Shown: positions 53,263-62,233 of the stretch, in pieces
How positions within the stretch are numbered: position 1 is the stretch's first letter
Layout of the letters: every line of letters starts with the position of its first letter
Origin: Sporosarcina sp. BI001-red
GTDB taxonomy: Bacteria > Bacillota > Bacilli > Bacillales_A > Planococcaceae
Direction of reading: 5' to 3'
Length of the DNA stretch: 64,000 bases
Assembly: GCF_003384035.1 (NCBI RefSeq)
Contig: NZ_QQAK01000012.1
Coordinates: 186,001 to 250,000, forward strand
Notes under the pieces: model-generated
Database searches by the model: none
Told to the model about the DNA's origin: nothing
Seen by the model: the letters and a program-made list of their open reading frames with translations, nothing else
Made by a program: the position numbers and the translations under genes

Positions 53263-53823
53263 TTAAACTAAAGCTGGGGTTAATACAAACAAAATATGAT
53301 TGGATTCATCCCTTTTGTTTAAAAATCGATGTTTGACATTTGGTGGAATGCGTACAACATCTCCTTCGTTTAGTAAGTATTCGGTACCTTCAAGTTCGAC
53401 ATAAGCTTGTCCTTTCATGACGACTGCAATTTCTTCTTTGTCATCGTGTGAAAAGTGGCTTTCCGTAGTGGAAGCATGTGCATTTAAATCCATTATTAAG
53501 AGGTCAATTCGTGCTTTCATGAAATCTGGCGTCAAAACATCATAGACAATATGGTCGTTATTTTCACGATACACCTTCTTTCGATCTTTCTTTCTAGAAA
53601 TGAGTGAATCGATATCAATTTCATTAATGAATAGCGTAAACAATGGCACATTTAATGCTTGTGCAATCAGTTCTAGTACACTTAACGATGGATTTGCTTG
53701 TCCTCTTTCTATTTGGCTAATAAGTGAGGTACTGATTCCTGCATAGTCGGCGAATTCACGAATTGTCATACCCGTCTTTTTACGATATTGTAAGACCGTT
53801 TGTCCGAGTCGATGGTTGTTCAT
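53263..53823 (-). CDS. XRE-family regulator with cupin sensor domain
   Basis: Encodes 186 residues. The N-terminal helix-turn-helix (MTIREFADYAGISTSLISQIERGQANPSL) is XRE type. The C-terminal cupin_2 barrel (about 105-186) contains ESHFSHDDKEEIAVVMKGQAYVELEG and GDVVRIPPNVKHRF. Such regulators often control a neighbouring transporter or amino-acid gene. AAAGGA precedes the ATG at 53823. It is divergent from the EamA gene, which may be its target. Confidence 0.9.
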   Translation of the reverse strand: MNNHRLGQTVLQYRKKTGMTIREFADYAGISTSLISQIERGQANPSLSVLELIAQALNVPLFTLFINEIDIDSLISRKKDRKKVYRENNDHIVYDVLTPDFMKARIDLLIMDLNAHASTTESHFSHDDKEEIAVVMKGQAYVELEGTEYLLNEGDVVRIPPNVKHRFLNKRDESNHILFVLTPALV

Positions 53824-53849
53824 ATCGAAAATCCTTTCTAAAATAATGT

Positions 53850-53884
53850 ATGTTTAACCCTTTTTGTGCTTACTTACTAAACAT
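53850..53884. promoter_or_regulatory. Inverted repeat in the XRE-cupin/EamA divergent region
   Basis: ATGTTTA at 53850-53856 and TAAACAT at 53878-53884 form an exact inverted repeat with a 21-base spacer. A regulator site is plausible. Confidence 0.4.
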
Positions 53885-53997
53885 GGAGAATGAACACTGT
53901 TATCGATGATATTTTTGTTTTATACTTGCCTCTGCACCTGTACATTATAACGCATATTTTTTATTATTGTAAACACACATCAAGGAGGAGAATAGAT

Positions 53998-54909
53998 TTG
54001 AAATCACCACTTATTTCTTACATGGCTTTATTTTTAGGCGTATTTGCTTTATCTACTTCAGCTATCTTCGTGAAATTAGCAGATGCACCTGCGACAATTA
54101 CTGCATTTTATAGGATATTTTTTGCAACAGTAATACTTTTACCATTTTTGTTCTTCAATAAAAAGAACCGAACAGAATTATTTTCAATATCAAAAAAACA
54201 ATGGGGAATTGGGGTATTATCGGGCGGATTTCTAGCAATTCATTATGTATTGTGGTTTGAATCATTAAACTACACTTCTGTAGCTAGTTCGACGGTTATA
54301 GTTACACTGCAGCCACTTTTCTCAATAATTGGAGGCTATTTCCTTTTTAAGGAGCGCTTCCGAAAAGGGGCTGTAATTGGCTGTCTCGTCGCAATTTTAG
54401 GAAGTATTATTATTGGATGGCAAGACTTTCAAATGAGTGGACAAGCCTTATTTGGCGATATACTTGCTTTTATTGCGGCGGGGGTCATTACAGGATACTT
54501 CTTCATTGGACAGCTTATTCGTAAAGAGATATCTCTTGTTCTATATTCAATTATTGGGTATGGAAGCAGTGCGATATTTTTAGGAACTTTTGCATTCAGT
54601 CAGCAACTACCTTTCTTTGATTATTCCGTAGATACATGGTGGTCCTTTATTGGATTAGCGTTTGTTGCAACCATATTAGGACAAACAATTTTTAATTGGC
54701 TATTGAAATGGATAAGTACCTCAGTTATTTCAATGAGTATATTAGGAGAAACAATAGGCACTTGCATACTCGCTTATTTCATTTTGGATGAGGTGATTTC
54801 TTTACAACAGGGAATGGGGATAGCAATTATTTTGATCGGTCTAGCATTATTTTTACTACAACAAAAAAATGTTAATAAAAAGCCAGATCAATCGGCGTTC
54901 AAAGAATAG
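53998..54909 (+). CDS. EamA/DMT family transporter
   Basis: Encodes 303 residues with ten transmembrane helices in two EamA repeats (for example SVASSTVIVTLQPLFSIIGGYFLFKERF at the end of the first). These transporters export amino acids or metabolites. TTG 53998 is chosen with AAGGAGGAG seven bases before; an ATG far upstream would add an implausible N-terminus. It is divergent from the XRE-cupin gene, and regulation by that protein is inferred. Confidence 0.88.
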   Translation: MKSPLISYMALFLGVFALSTSAIFVKLADAPATITAFYRIFFATVILLPFLFFNKKNRTELFSISKKQWGIGVLSGGFLAIHYVLWFESLNYTSVASSTVIVTLQPLFSIIGGYFLFKERFRKGAVIGCLVAILGSIIIGWQDFQMSGQALFGDILAFIAAGVITGYFFIGQLIRKEISLVLYSIIGYGSSAIFLGTFAFSQQLPFFDYSVDTWWSFIGLAFVATILGQTIFNWLLKWISTSVISMSILGETIGTCILAYFILDEVISLQQGMGIAIILIGLALFLLQQKNVNKKPDQSAFKE

Positions 54910-55032
54910 ATTTTATTCACGTACAACGATTGGATGAATCCCCTTAAAATAACCTCTTTGGTATATGTGGCTCATTTCGATAACACAATCGAGGACTTTG
55001 GTTGAACAACAAGAGATCGTCTACTGATGCTC

Positions 55033-55124
55033 TTTTTATGTCGAATCCGGACGATAACTTGTCGTTTCAACACCATATATTCCTTGCTCTTTAAATACTC
55101 CTAATTGGTTTATTATGGTATTAT
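55033..55124 (+). repeat. Intergenic promoter module, copy A
   Basis: ATGTCGaATCCggACgATAACTTgTC followed by CAACACC, TTAAATACTCCTAATTGG and TTATTATGGTATTAT. It aligns with copy B (62085-62169) over about 85 bases and its right end with copy C (51346-51366). Lies in the gene-free interval 54910-55302. Confidence 0.7.
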
Positions 55125-55302
55125 ATAATAAATATTGTAATTCACAACTAGGCCATTGTCTTGAAAAGGAGTAAGAAGTGTCTGGGCAAGGAACTTTCGC
55201 GTTTGTTTCGAACATCGACACAATTCTCTAGTTCCTTTACGTTTTTAAATGAAGGATTCATCCCTCTTTTATCGAATTGTAAAACTATAGGAGGGATTAT
55301 TC

Positions 55303-55554
55303 ATGACAATCGAAGACGAAAACAAATTATCGGATATGCTGCTACAAAGTCTATATGACTATCACTTTGCCTATAACGGAGAAAGCTACACTCTTCCTAA
55401 ATCAATGCTAAGTGCTGACGTAAATAGCAAATTGGCCATTGAATATCTTATCGATAAGGAATATGCAGTGGACACTGGAAAAGAATCGGCGAATCTTGTT
55501 TTAGCAATAACTGAGAAAGGCATGGAATATATAAAAAGTAAGCACATTCATTAA
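55303..55554 (+). CDS. Small hypothetical protein, possible winged helix
   Basis: Encodes 83 residues, cytoplasmic, helix-rich with a beta-hairpin-like SKLAIEYLIDKEYAVDTGKESANLVLAITEKG ending, which resembles a winged-helix recognition region. No family is certain. A good ribosome site (TATAGGAGGGA) precedes ATG 55303. It is preceded by promoter module copy A. Confidence 0.6.
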   Translation: MTIEDENKLSDMLLQSLYDYHFAYNGESYTLPKSMLSADVNSKLAIEYLIDKEYAVDTGKESANLVLAITEKGMEYIKSKHIH

Positions 55555-55613
55555 ATAGGAAACAGAGACCGTCCTCATAAAGATGATATTTGTGCACCAA
55601 AACTCTCATGTAC

Positions 55614-55648
55614 GCTTAAACATTCACTGTTAGTTCACGAACCGGTAG
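55614..55648. repeat. Dispersed intergenic repeat R1 (decayed)
   Basis: CTTAAACATTCACTGTTAGTTCACGAACCGGTA shares the pattern of R2-R4: TTTAAAC-ATTCACGTTTGTTTCAC-CACAGGTA. Confidence 0.5.
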
Positions 55649-55673
55649 CATCCGCTTTTTGAAATTCATCACT

Positions 55674-55715
55674 AAAACCCATGCCTAGTAAATAAATTTA
55701 CTAGGCATGGGTTTT
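55674..55715. terminator. Bidirectional perfect 19-bp terminator hairpin
   Basis: Arms 55674-55692 and 55697-55715 are perfectly complementary with a TAAA loop, with AAAA before and TTTT after. The rest of the interval 55555-55994 has no gene. Confidence 0.88.
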
Positions 55716-55994
55716 AGGCATTTCTATTGGATAAGAAAAATATTTCCACAAGAAAGGCCATTTGATCATAAGGTATTTTAATATTCTTTAAAATACAGTC
55801 TGATAATCATTTCATCAATCAGCATAATAGGGTAGATGTAATTGAATCGTTTAGTAAACAATTTAATACAGTTGTTGGACCTTCCATACGACTACATCAA
55901 GAGAGGGGAGGGAAATGGATATATATTTCTATATTAATATGATCAGAAACATTATTCCTGCCTTTTTCCCAAACTAGTTAGTAATCAGAGAGGG

Positions 55995-56258
55995 AGGAAA
56001 GATTATTTAAAGAAGCTACCATATGCCGTGGAAACTGTATTGGTGGAGTATATTATTCTCTTTGACACACATTTACCAGGCAAACTGGAAGGGTTGTATA
56101 TCCATTGCTCAATTGCACTTAATGCTTCCATGGATGATTCTAGTGACATCGACTTTATAACCGTAACAGACCGTCGATTACAAAAGAAAGATTTCAAGAC
56201 TTTCTCGTTTATTCATTCCGGTTTAAATGCTGCTCAAGAAACTTACATGTTTGTATAA
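55995..56258 (+). pseudogene. Truncated nucleotidyltransferase (aminoglycoside-adenylyltransferase-like N-terminus)
   Basis: The frame reads LKKLPYAVETVLVEYIILFDTHLPG..., then LYIHCSIALNASMDDSSDIDFITVTDRRL. This matches the nucleotidyltransferase core (G-S-x-A-L-G ... S-D-I-D), with the first Gly of the motif changed to Cys and the second to Asn. The product ends about 75 residues in, without the helical C-terminal domain. The frame has no initiating ATG with a ribosome site (GTG 56028 is internal). Confidence 0.65.
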
Positions 56259-56287
56259 ACCTTCACGTTTGTTTCACACACAGCGTA
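56254..56287. repeat. Dispersed intergenic repeat R2
   Basis: TATAAACcTTCACGTTTGTTTCACaCACAGcGTA, aligned with R3 and R4. Confidence 0.65.
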
Positions 56288-56297
56288 TCTGACAATT

Positions 56298-56321
56298 AAA
56301 ACCACTCTCAGTGGTTTTTTT
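56298..56321 (+). terminator. Terminator just after R2
   Basis: AAAACCACT pairs with AGTGGTTTT, loop CTC, then T7 in total. Confidence 0.82.
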
Positions 56322-56472
56322 GTTATTCTTGAAAAAGCTTCTATCACAAGACCTTTCATAAATGTTTAGCTCACAGGTAGCTTTCATGAAAACCAACTGA
56401 ATAAAGTGGTATAGTTAGAAAAATAAAAAGGCATGTAAACAGTATTTATTCAGCCAAGATTGAGGGATTTTC

Positions 56473-57273
56473 GTGTATCTAATGATAATTTTTTTAGCGT
56501 TTGGTATATTGACGGGATTTTTATCAAGTATGTTCGGATTTGGCGGGGGACTAGTTGTAATACCCGTATTGTATTTGTTGTTACCGAAACTGAATGTACC
56601 TGACTCATTGGTTATGCATGTTGCAATAGGAACGTCGCTTGCTATCATGATTGTCAATTCAATAAACTCAACAATATCCCATCATCGTAAAGCACATATT
56701 ATATGGTTCATCTTTTTCCAGCTAGCACCCGCAATTGCAGTAGGGGCATTAATCGGAGGCCTTTCCTCACCCTTTGTCACAGGCGATGTTCTCAGATACT
56801 TATTTATACTTCTTGTTATTTATACACTAGTATCTTCTCTACTTAAAAGATCATTTATCGAGGTTAACACGGAGAGCATTATGATGCCAAGTCGTACCAA
56901 AACATCATTTGTAGGAGTGGGGATTGGTTTTATTGCCACATTACTTGGTGTTGGTGGAAGTTTGATGACTATCCCGTTCTTGCGAAATTGTCGATTAAAA
57001 ATGGTCAATGCCGTCTCGCTCGCGACCCCATTAAGCCTACCTATAGCAATCTTAGGGGCTGGAACCTCTATATTTAATGGATTGCAGCAGCCCGATCTTC
57101 CTTCTTGGTCTTTTGGCTTTGTTTATATTCCGGCATTTATTGGCATTGTTGTTGGAGGATTTATAGGCGTCCCTGTTGGAACGCGCGTTGCACATCGTCT
57201 GCCCGACCAATTATTTTCCAAGATCTATTTGGCATTGCTTGTAGTAGTGGTGTTTACCATGATTTTTGAATAA
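56473..57273 (+). CDS. TauE/SafE family sulfite/sulfonate or anion exporter
   Basis: Encodes 266 residues with seven to eight transmembrane helices. FGILTGFLSSMFGFGGGLVVIPVL in helix 1 and GVGIGFIATLLGVGGSLMTIPFL in the second repeat are the paired TauE glycine motifs. Members move organosulfur anions or sulfite. GTG 56473 is used; ATG 56482 is an alternative. No sulfur-metabolism gene is near, so substrate is not suggested by context. Confidence 0.85.
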   Translation: MYLMIIFLAFGILTGFLSSMFGFGGGLVVIPVLYLLLPKLNVPDSLVMHVAIGTSLAIMIVNSINSTISHHRKAHIIWFIFFQLAPAIAVGALIGGLSSPFVTGDVLRYLFILLVIYTLVSSLLKRSFIEVNTESIMMPSRTKTSFVGVGIGFIATLLGVGGSLMTIPFLRNCRLKMVNAVSLATPLSLPIAILGAGTSIFNGLQQPDLPSWSFGFVYIPAFIGIVVGGFIGVPVGTRVAHRLPDQLFSKIYLALLVVVVFTMIFE

Positions 57274-57349
57274 CAATTGAATAATATCGTGTTACATACG
57301 CAAGAAAAAAGACATTAACTTTCTTTCTCCATTGTTTCTAGTTTCTTAG

Positions 57350-57580
57350 TTAATTGATCAATTTGTTTTGCATAGATTCAAGTTGATTTGATTGATCTGA
57401 TTGGGTTTGTGCATCTAGAATACTTTGGTTTTCTAGTTGTTGAAGTACAATTCCTGCACCAATTGACTGAAGACCATCGCCTAATGTGGAGAGTAATGTT
57501 CCGATAAATCCAATTCTAGCAGCGTAAATTTCAGGGGAAGTACCATCTACATCCATTGGGTTATTATTGAAGTTATTAAT
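57350..57580 (-). CDS. Small hydrophobic protein, possible ATT start
   Basis: From ATG 57556 the frame encodes 68 residues: MDVDGTSPEIYAARIGFIGTLLSTLGDGLQSIGAGIVL..., a pattern known from small Bacillales proteins with one hydrophobic, glycine-rich helix. That ATG has no ribosome site. The frame stays open upstream to ATT at 57580 (adding INNFNNNP), which has AAAGGATG nine bases before it. A non-canonical ATT start is therefore plausible and would give 76 residues. Function unknown. Confidence 0.6.
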   Translation of the reverse strand: MNNFNNNPMDVDGTSPEIYAARIGFIGTLLSTLGDGLQSIGAGIVLQQLENQSILDAQTQSDQSNQLESMQNKLIN

Positions 57581-58368
57581 GGTTACACATCCTTTATTGA
57601 ATAATGGCTTATAACTTATAGTATGAAGTGGTTACCAAAACGTTGTGATAAATAAAGGCTTGTTACTTTGAATGACAATTACTATTTCGGGACATATTTG
57701 TATGTGTATTAGACTTTCTAGAATGAAGAACACACAGGAAGCTAAAAATATGCGTTTAATGACGCCGGAAGTAATCGTGTTTATAGTTGCGAGAACTTTC
57801 CTAAGTATCTTTAGCTTAGAACTGGGAATACTAAGCAAATGTGATAAACACAGTATGATTACGGGACAAGCATTTGAGTTACAGCACTCCGCGATCAAGT
57901 AGGGCTGAACATTGAGGGAGTTGGAACGATTTTTCTAATATGCAAATTACACTCTGATGATCGGAGAAAGATTCAAGGGGAGCATTAAGAAAAACGAATA
58001 CGATTTTTCTGAGGGTCAATTATTATTTCTTAAACCCTCGTAAGCGGATTAGTTTAGTAAAAGGTTCATGCCCAAGTAACTTTCAAATTTGTTTAAACAT
58101 TCACGTTTGTTTCTTGCACAAGTACCTTTCACTAACATTAAAAACAGTTTTGTTAGTCTTGCAATTTCGTAAAAATAATGGATTATAGAAACTTTCATGG
58201 TAAGGTAAAGAATATACTGATGTTGAGGCTTTGTTCGAACACAAGACTCTCATCTATTCCGTTTTTCGTAAATTCAAACACGGAACCATTGTTTAGTCCG
58301 TTTTTCACGGTGCGAAACATGAGTTAATAAATATGTATAAAAAACTATTATTAAAGGGGAATACTTTC
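57581..58368. other. About 790 gene-poor bases, holding repeat R3
   Basis: A frame at 57672-57902 has no ribosome site and no recognisable content. R3 (58091-58125, TTTAAACATTCACGTTTGTTTCttgCACAaGTA) lies inside. A CACTAACA/TGTTAG-type hairpin (about 58135-58162) follows R3 at the same relative place as the terminator after R2. Right of it, no promoter for the RidA gene was pinned down. Confidence 0.5.
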
Positions 58369-59640
58369 ATGACAAATTTCAACGCAGTATCCGCAAAAAG
58401 TACAGATAAAGCTCCAAATGGTAACGGTTTATATTCACAAACTGTAGCTTTCTCTCATTACAATAATCTTTCAGCTCAATTGCCGATCGAACCTAAAACA
58501 GGTAAATTGGTGGCTGGTGGTATAAAAGAGCAGGCTGAACAGTGCTTTAAGAATATTGAAGCAATTGTAAACAGCATCGATCACGTGATGAGCGATATCG
58601 TTAGAATCACTGTATTCGTTACGGATATCCAAGATGTTGACGCTGTAAACGAAGTGTATAAAACATTCTTCCCAACCTATGTTCCTTCACGGACAACTGT
58701 TGCAGTTGCAGCTTTGCCTATGGATGCTTTAGTACAAATAGAAGCACTTGTTACACACGGCGAAGGGTCAATTCCAAACGCACCACAAGCAGGTGATCTC
58801 ATCAAGCTGACAAATAACACGGCAAATGCACCAACATGTGCTCTGTCTACACAAACTGTATCTTTCTCTCATTACAATAATCTTTCAGCTCAGTTGCCAA
58901 TCGATCCTAAAACGGGCAGATTGGTAACAGGCGGTGCAAAAGAGCAGGCTGGACAATGCTTGAAAAACGTCAAGGCAATCTTAGAAAGTATTGACGTTCC
59001 TTTAGACGATATTGTTAAAATTAATATCTTCCTTACAAACCTTTCGGACACTGAAGCGGTAAACGAAGTGTATAAAACATTCTTCCCTGACTCAGCTATC
59101 GCTAGAGCAGTTGCCTATGTACCTGCACGAACAACAGTCGAAGCTTCAGCTTTACCTATGGGGGCTTTGGTGCAAATTGAAGCAGTAGTGTCACATGGTG
59201 ACGGTACACCACCACAAGCTATAGAAGACAGACACGGAATCGTTATATGGGCAAAAAACACTGAAAATGCACCAAAGAGTTCTTTATCTACACAAACTGT
59301 AGCATTCTCTCATTACAATCACCTCTCAGCTCAATTGCCTTTGGATCCAAAAACTGGTGAATTGGTATCTGGTGGTGTAAAAGAGCAGGCTGAACAGTGT
59401 TTGAAAAATATCAAAGCAATTGTAGAAAGCATTGACCACGTATTGGACGATGTAGTTAAAGTAAATATCTTCGTTAAAAACATTGCAGACATGGATGCGG
59501 TGGATGAAGCTTACAAAACATTCTTCCCTGGCGGAGTGCCAGCACGTAGAACAGTTGGCGTGTCAGCTTTACCTAATGATGCACTCATCCAAATCGATGT
59601 AGTTGTAGGAAACGCTGAAGGAACACCTCCAAAAGCGTAA
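58369..59640 (+). CDS. Three tandem RidA (YjgF/YER057c/UK114) domains in one protein
   Basis: Encodes 423 residues. Each third (about 1-133, 143-279, 290-423) repeats YSQ/STQTVAFSHYNNLSAQLP, KEQAEQCLKNIKAI and VP(A/S)R-T followed by ALPMGALVQIEA. The Arg that holds the substrate carboxylate in RidA is present in all three (R108, R254, R393). Domain 2 has a short insertion (DSAIARAVAY). RidA hydrolyses reactive imines/enamines from PLP enzymes and is normally a trimer. A single chain with three domains may fold as an intramolecular trimer. ATG 58369 follows AAAGGGG. Confidence 0.9.
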   Translation: MTNFNAVSAKSTDKAPNGNGLYSQTVAFSHYNNLSAQLPIEPKTGKLVAGGIKEQAEQCFKNIEAIVNSIDHVMSDIVRITVFVTDIQDVDAVNEVYKTFFPTYVPSRTTVAVAALPMDALVQIEALVTHGEGSIPNAPQAGDLIKLTNNTANAPTCALSTQTVSFSHYNNLSAQLPIDPKTGRLVTGGAKEQAGQCLKNVKAILESIDVPLDDIVKINIFLTNLSDTEAVNEVYKTFFPDSAIARAVAYVPARTTVEASALPMGALVQIEAVVSHGDGTPPQAIEDRHGIVIWAKNTENAPKSSLSTQTVAFSHYNHLSAQLPLDPKTGELVSGGVKEQAEQCLKNIKAIVESIDHVLDDVVKVNIFVKNIADMDAVDEAYKTFFPGGVPARRTVGVSALPNDALIQIDVVVGNAEGTPPKA

Positions 59641-60187
59641 TAGATTTTTTGTAAATACTGGAACGATCAAAGTACCACGTTAATGCCGATGGTGCATGTA
59701 AAAAAAGCAGTTCCTATAGTAAAACGCATCGAGATTTTAGCCGATTATGGCTGAGATCTCGATGTTTTTTGTTTTAGAGTATGACAAACGTCAGCCTGCA
59801 TACAGTCAAACAACGCTTATTCAATTCATCCGCAAGGTAATGCATTGAGAGCGTGCGATTAACACAGATCTGTCAGAGATCCTATTCACGTATGAGAAGA
59901 ACCAGATGATCGACTGAATGGGGGGGCAAACGTACTACCTAACAAACAATGGTCAGAAAAAGGATTAAAGTAGCACTATACTTTTTTTGACGAAAAGAAC
60001 AGAACGGAATTATGACTCATTAGCTTTTCCGAAGTTAGAAGTAGAATCAAGGACAAAGGGACTACATATTTCTTTACAAAATGGTTTTATTGAGTAGTTT
60101 GCATCATTCTTTACAAAAGCTTTACACCATATTTTAACACTATAGTCTATAATCTAAATTGACTATGAATAGTGGGGGCCCAAAGGT
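59641..60187. other. Gene-free interval with possible decayed gene fragment
   Basis: After the RidA terminator one frame from about 59780 reads YDKRQPAYSQTTLIQFIRKV, a stop, then INTDLSEILFTYEKNQMID. It looks like worn-down coding sequence, but no family was recognised. TATAAT at about 60149 may be the -10 of the chemoreceptor gene. Confidence 0.35.
59727..59770 (+). terminator. Terminator of the tandem RidA gene
   Basis: CATCGAGAT pairs with ATCTCGATG, T6 follows. Confidence 0.9.
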
Positions 60188-61876
60188 ATGAGATTAAGCG
60201 TCAGAAGAAGAATATGGTTTGGTTTTCTACTTTTACTAACAATTTTAGTGGTTGTCGGTGTATCAGGAATATTGTCACTTTCTAAATTAAACAACGAATA
60301 TCGATTTTTAATTGATGATAAAATAAAGAAAGTACTATTATTCGAACAGATTTTGTCTGAACAAAACGAAGAAGCAAAAAATATCCGTGGATATATCATC
60401 TATAAGGATGAGTCACATGTTGACCAACGGAAGGAAAACATGAACTCAATTAATGGGAAATTGAAAGAACTGAATAAAATTGTTCGAACGCCATCGGCAC
60501 GTGAATTATTGAAGGAAGTGATAGAAGCCTCAAAAAGTTATGAAGAAATTAGTGAACTGACTATCCGAGATGTCAGTGAAGGAAATATCGAAAGTGCAAT
60601 GGCTTTAGCGGAGGAAGCTGCCTATTATCAAGATTCCGTTACAGTAACTCTAAAAAAACTAATTGACCATCAAAAAAGAGAACAAGTGAAGACGGAACAG
60701 TCTTTGCTAGCTGTTTTAAATTGGATTAAAATTGTAATAGCTAGCTTGATGATCATCGCTTTCATTGCAAGCATTGTTGTTGCTCAAAGAATCAGTATAA
60801 GTATCGCCAGACCAGTCGAGAAAATGACAGAAGCATTGAAAAAGATTGCTATGGGAGATTTTACTGCAGATGCCTTACTAATTCGAAACAAAGATGAAAT
60901 TGGAGAAATGGCTATTGCTTTCAATAAAATGACTAAAGACTTAAAGGGAATTTTATCGATGGTAAGATACTCAGCCACTCAGCTTGCAGAACAAGCTGAA
61001 AACTTATCTGCTGGTTCTGAGGAAAGTCTTGCTTCTTCTGATACTATTTCGGAAATTACAGAGAGAAATAGGTTGGCGAGCAGTTCCCAAGTAACGACAG
61101 TCACCGAATCCAATTGCTACATAGAAGAGATGCTGCAAGGGATATCTCAAATGAATGAAGACAATAATCAAATGCTACAAGCTTCCGAGTCGGTTTCTCA
61201 ACTCGTATCAACTGGAAGGAAAAGAGTGAAAGAATTTACAGAACAAATGGAGAAAATTAGTTATAGCATTTCGCAATCTTCTGTAACAATAAGTGAAATG
61301 GCTATGTATTCGGAACGAATTAGGCAAGTGACAACACTGATTACAACAATTGCTGAACAAACAAATTTACTTGCATTGAATGCTGCCATAGAAGCTGCAA
61401 GAGCGGGTGAACATGGCAAAGGATTTGCAGTCGTTGCGGAGGAAGTCAGGCATCTTGCAGAACAATCGAAACGTTCCGCGAAAGAAATAGGCAAGATGAT
61501 TGATGATATGGTTCACAAAGTGGACAGCGCGGTAGGTAGTGTTGAAGAAGGATCAAACCAAATTACAAAAGGGCAATCCGTGTCAAAAGAGACGGAGAAA
61601 GTGTTTTATGGCATTGAAGATGCAACACTTAAGATGAATGATAAACTGTCAGCTGTTAGCAGAACAATTGAACAAGTACGCACAAAGACAGATGAGGTTT
61701 TCGAGGGTTCAAAAAGAGTGGAACAGCTTGCTATTCAAGCCTCATACGAATCGAACTCGGTAAGTGCTGCAACTGAAGAACAACTTTCTGTAAATGAAGA
61801 GATTTCCTCAAATGCACAAAGTTTAGCTCAGGTTGCTGAAAAACTTCAGAACGAAGTCAGGAAATTCAAAGTTTAA
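60188..61876 (+). CDS. Methyl-accepting chemotaxis protein with 4HB-type sensor
   Basis: Encodes 562 residues. Transmembrane helix 1 (about 8-30), a four-helix-bundle extracellular sensor (about 32-180), transmembrane helix 2 (about 180-202), a HAMP domain (about 203-257) and a cytoplasmic signalling coiled coil are visible. The tip motif [20 protein letters not shown] is intact, so it should couple to CheA/CheW. Ligand unknown. The ribosome site is GTGGGGG, moderately placed. No che genes adjoin. Confidence 0.92.
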   Translation: MRLSVRRRIWFGFLLLLTILVVVGVSGILSLSKLNNEYRFLIDDKIKKVLLFEQILSEQNEEAKNIRGYIIYKDESHVDQRKENMNSINGKLKELNKIVRTPSARELLKEVIEASKSYEEISELTIRDVSEGNIESAMALAEEAAYYQDSVTVTLKKLIDHQKREQVKTEQSLLAVLNWIKIVIASLMIIAFIASIVVAQRISISIARPVEKMTEALKKIAMGDFTADALLIRNKDEIGEMAIAFNKMTKDLKGILSMVRYSATQLAEQAENLSAGSEESLASSDTISEITERNRLASSSQVTTVTESNCYIEEMLQGISQMNEDNNQMLQASESVSQLVSTGRKRVKEFTEQMEKISYSISQSSVTISEMAMYSERIRQVTTLITTIAEQTNLLALNAAIEAARAGEHGKGFAVVAEEVRHLAEQSKRSAKEIGKMIDDMVHKVDSAVGSVEEGSNQITKGQSVSKETEKVFYGIEDATLKMNDKLSAVSRTIEQVRTKTDEVFEGSKRVEQLAIQASYESNSVSAATEEQLSVNEEISSNAQSLAQVAEKLQNEVRKFKV

Positions 61877-62084
61877 ATTAAAGAAAGTGGAAAAATCACA
61901 TGCGGAGTCTATAGGGGTAAGTACCGCACTGTGAGTGAATGCGGAAGTAACAGGTAGCTTAACATAAGGGTGTCCTTGGTGACAGGGACAACCTTCCTGT
62001 CTGATGAACACAACCTTCATATTAGTCTATGTGCAAACGGATATGTTTCATGACAAAACAAAGCCCTTTCTATTGAAGCTTTTA

Positions 62085-62169
62085 TTGTGTCGCATCCTGA
62101 CCATAACTTATCAAAACACCTTATATAGGTGTTTTTTAATTACTCCCAATTGGGTGATTATGGTACGAT
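62085..62169 (+). repeat. Intergenic promoter module, copy B, with internal terminator
   Basis: TGTCGcATCCtgACcATAACTTaTC, then AAAACACC-N7-GGTGTTTTTT (62113-62137, a small terminator), then TACTCCCAATTGGGTGATTATGGTACGAT. The last part has extended -10 TGGTACGAT for the downstream lipoprotein gene. It aligns with copy A (55033-55124). The interval 61877-62233 holds nothing else recognised. Confidence 0.7.
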
Positions 62170-62233
62170 GGAGATAGATTTTGGTCTTCAACTAACATGA
62201 AGTTTAGTTGAAAAGAGAGGGAGAACTTTTTAA

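Noticed and set aside
57672-57902. Possible 76-residue gene (and a minus-strand frame over it)
   Set aside because: No ribosome site, no similarity recognised, and both strands are open, which suggests chance.
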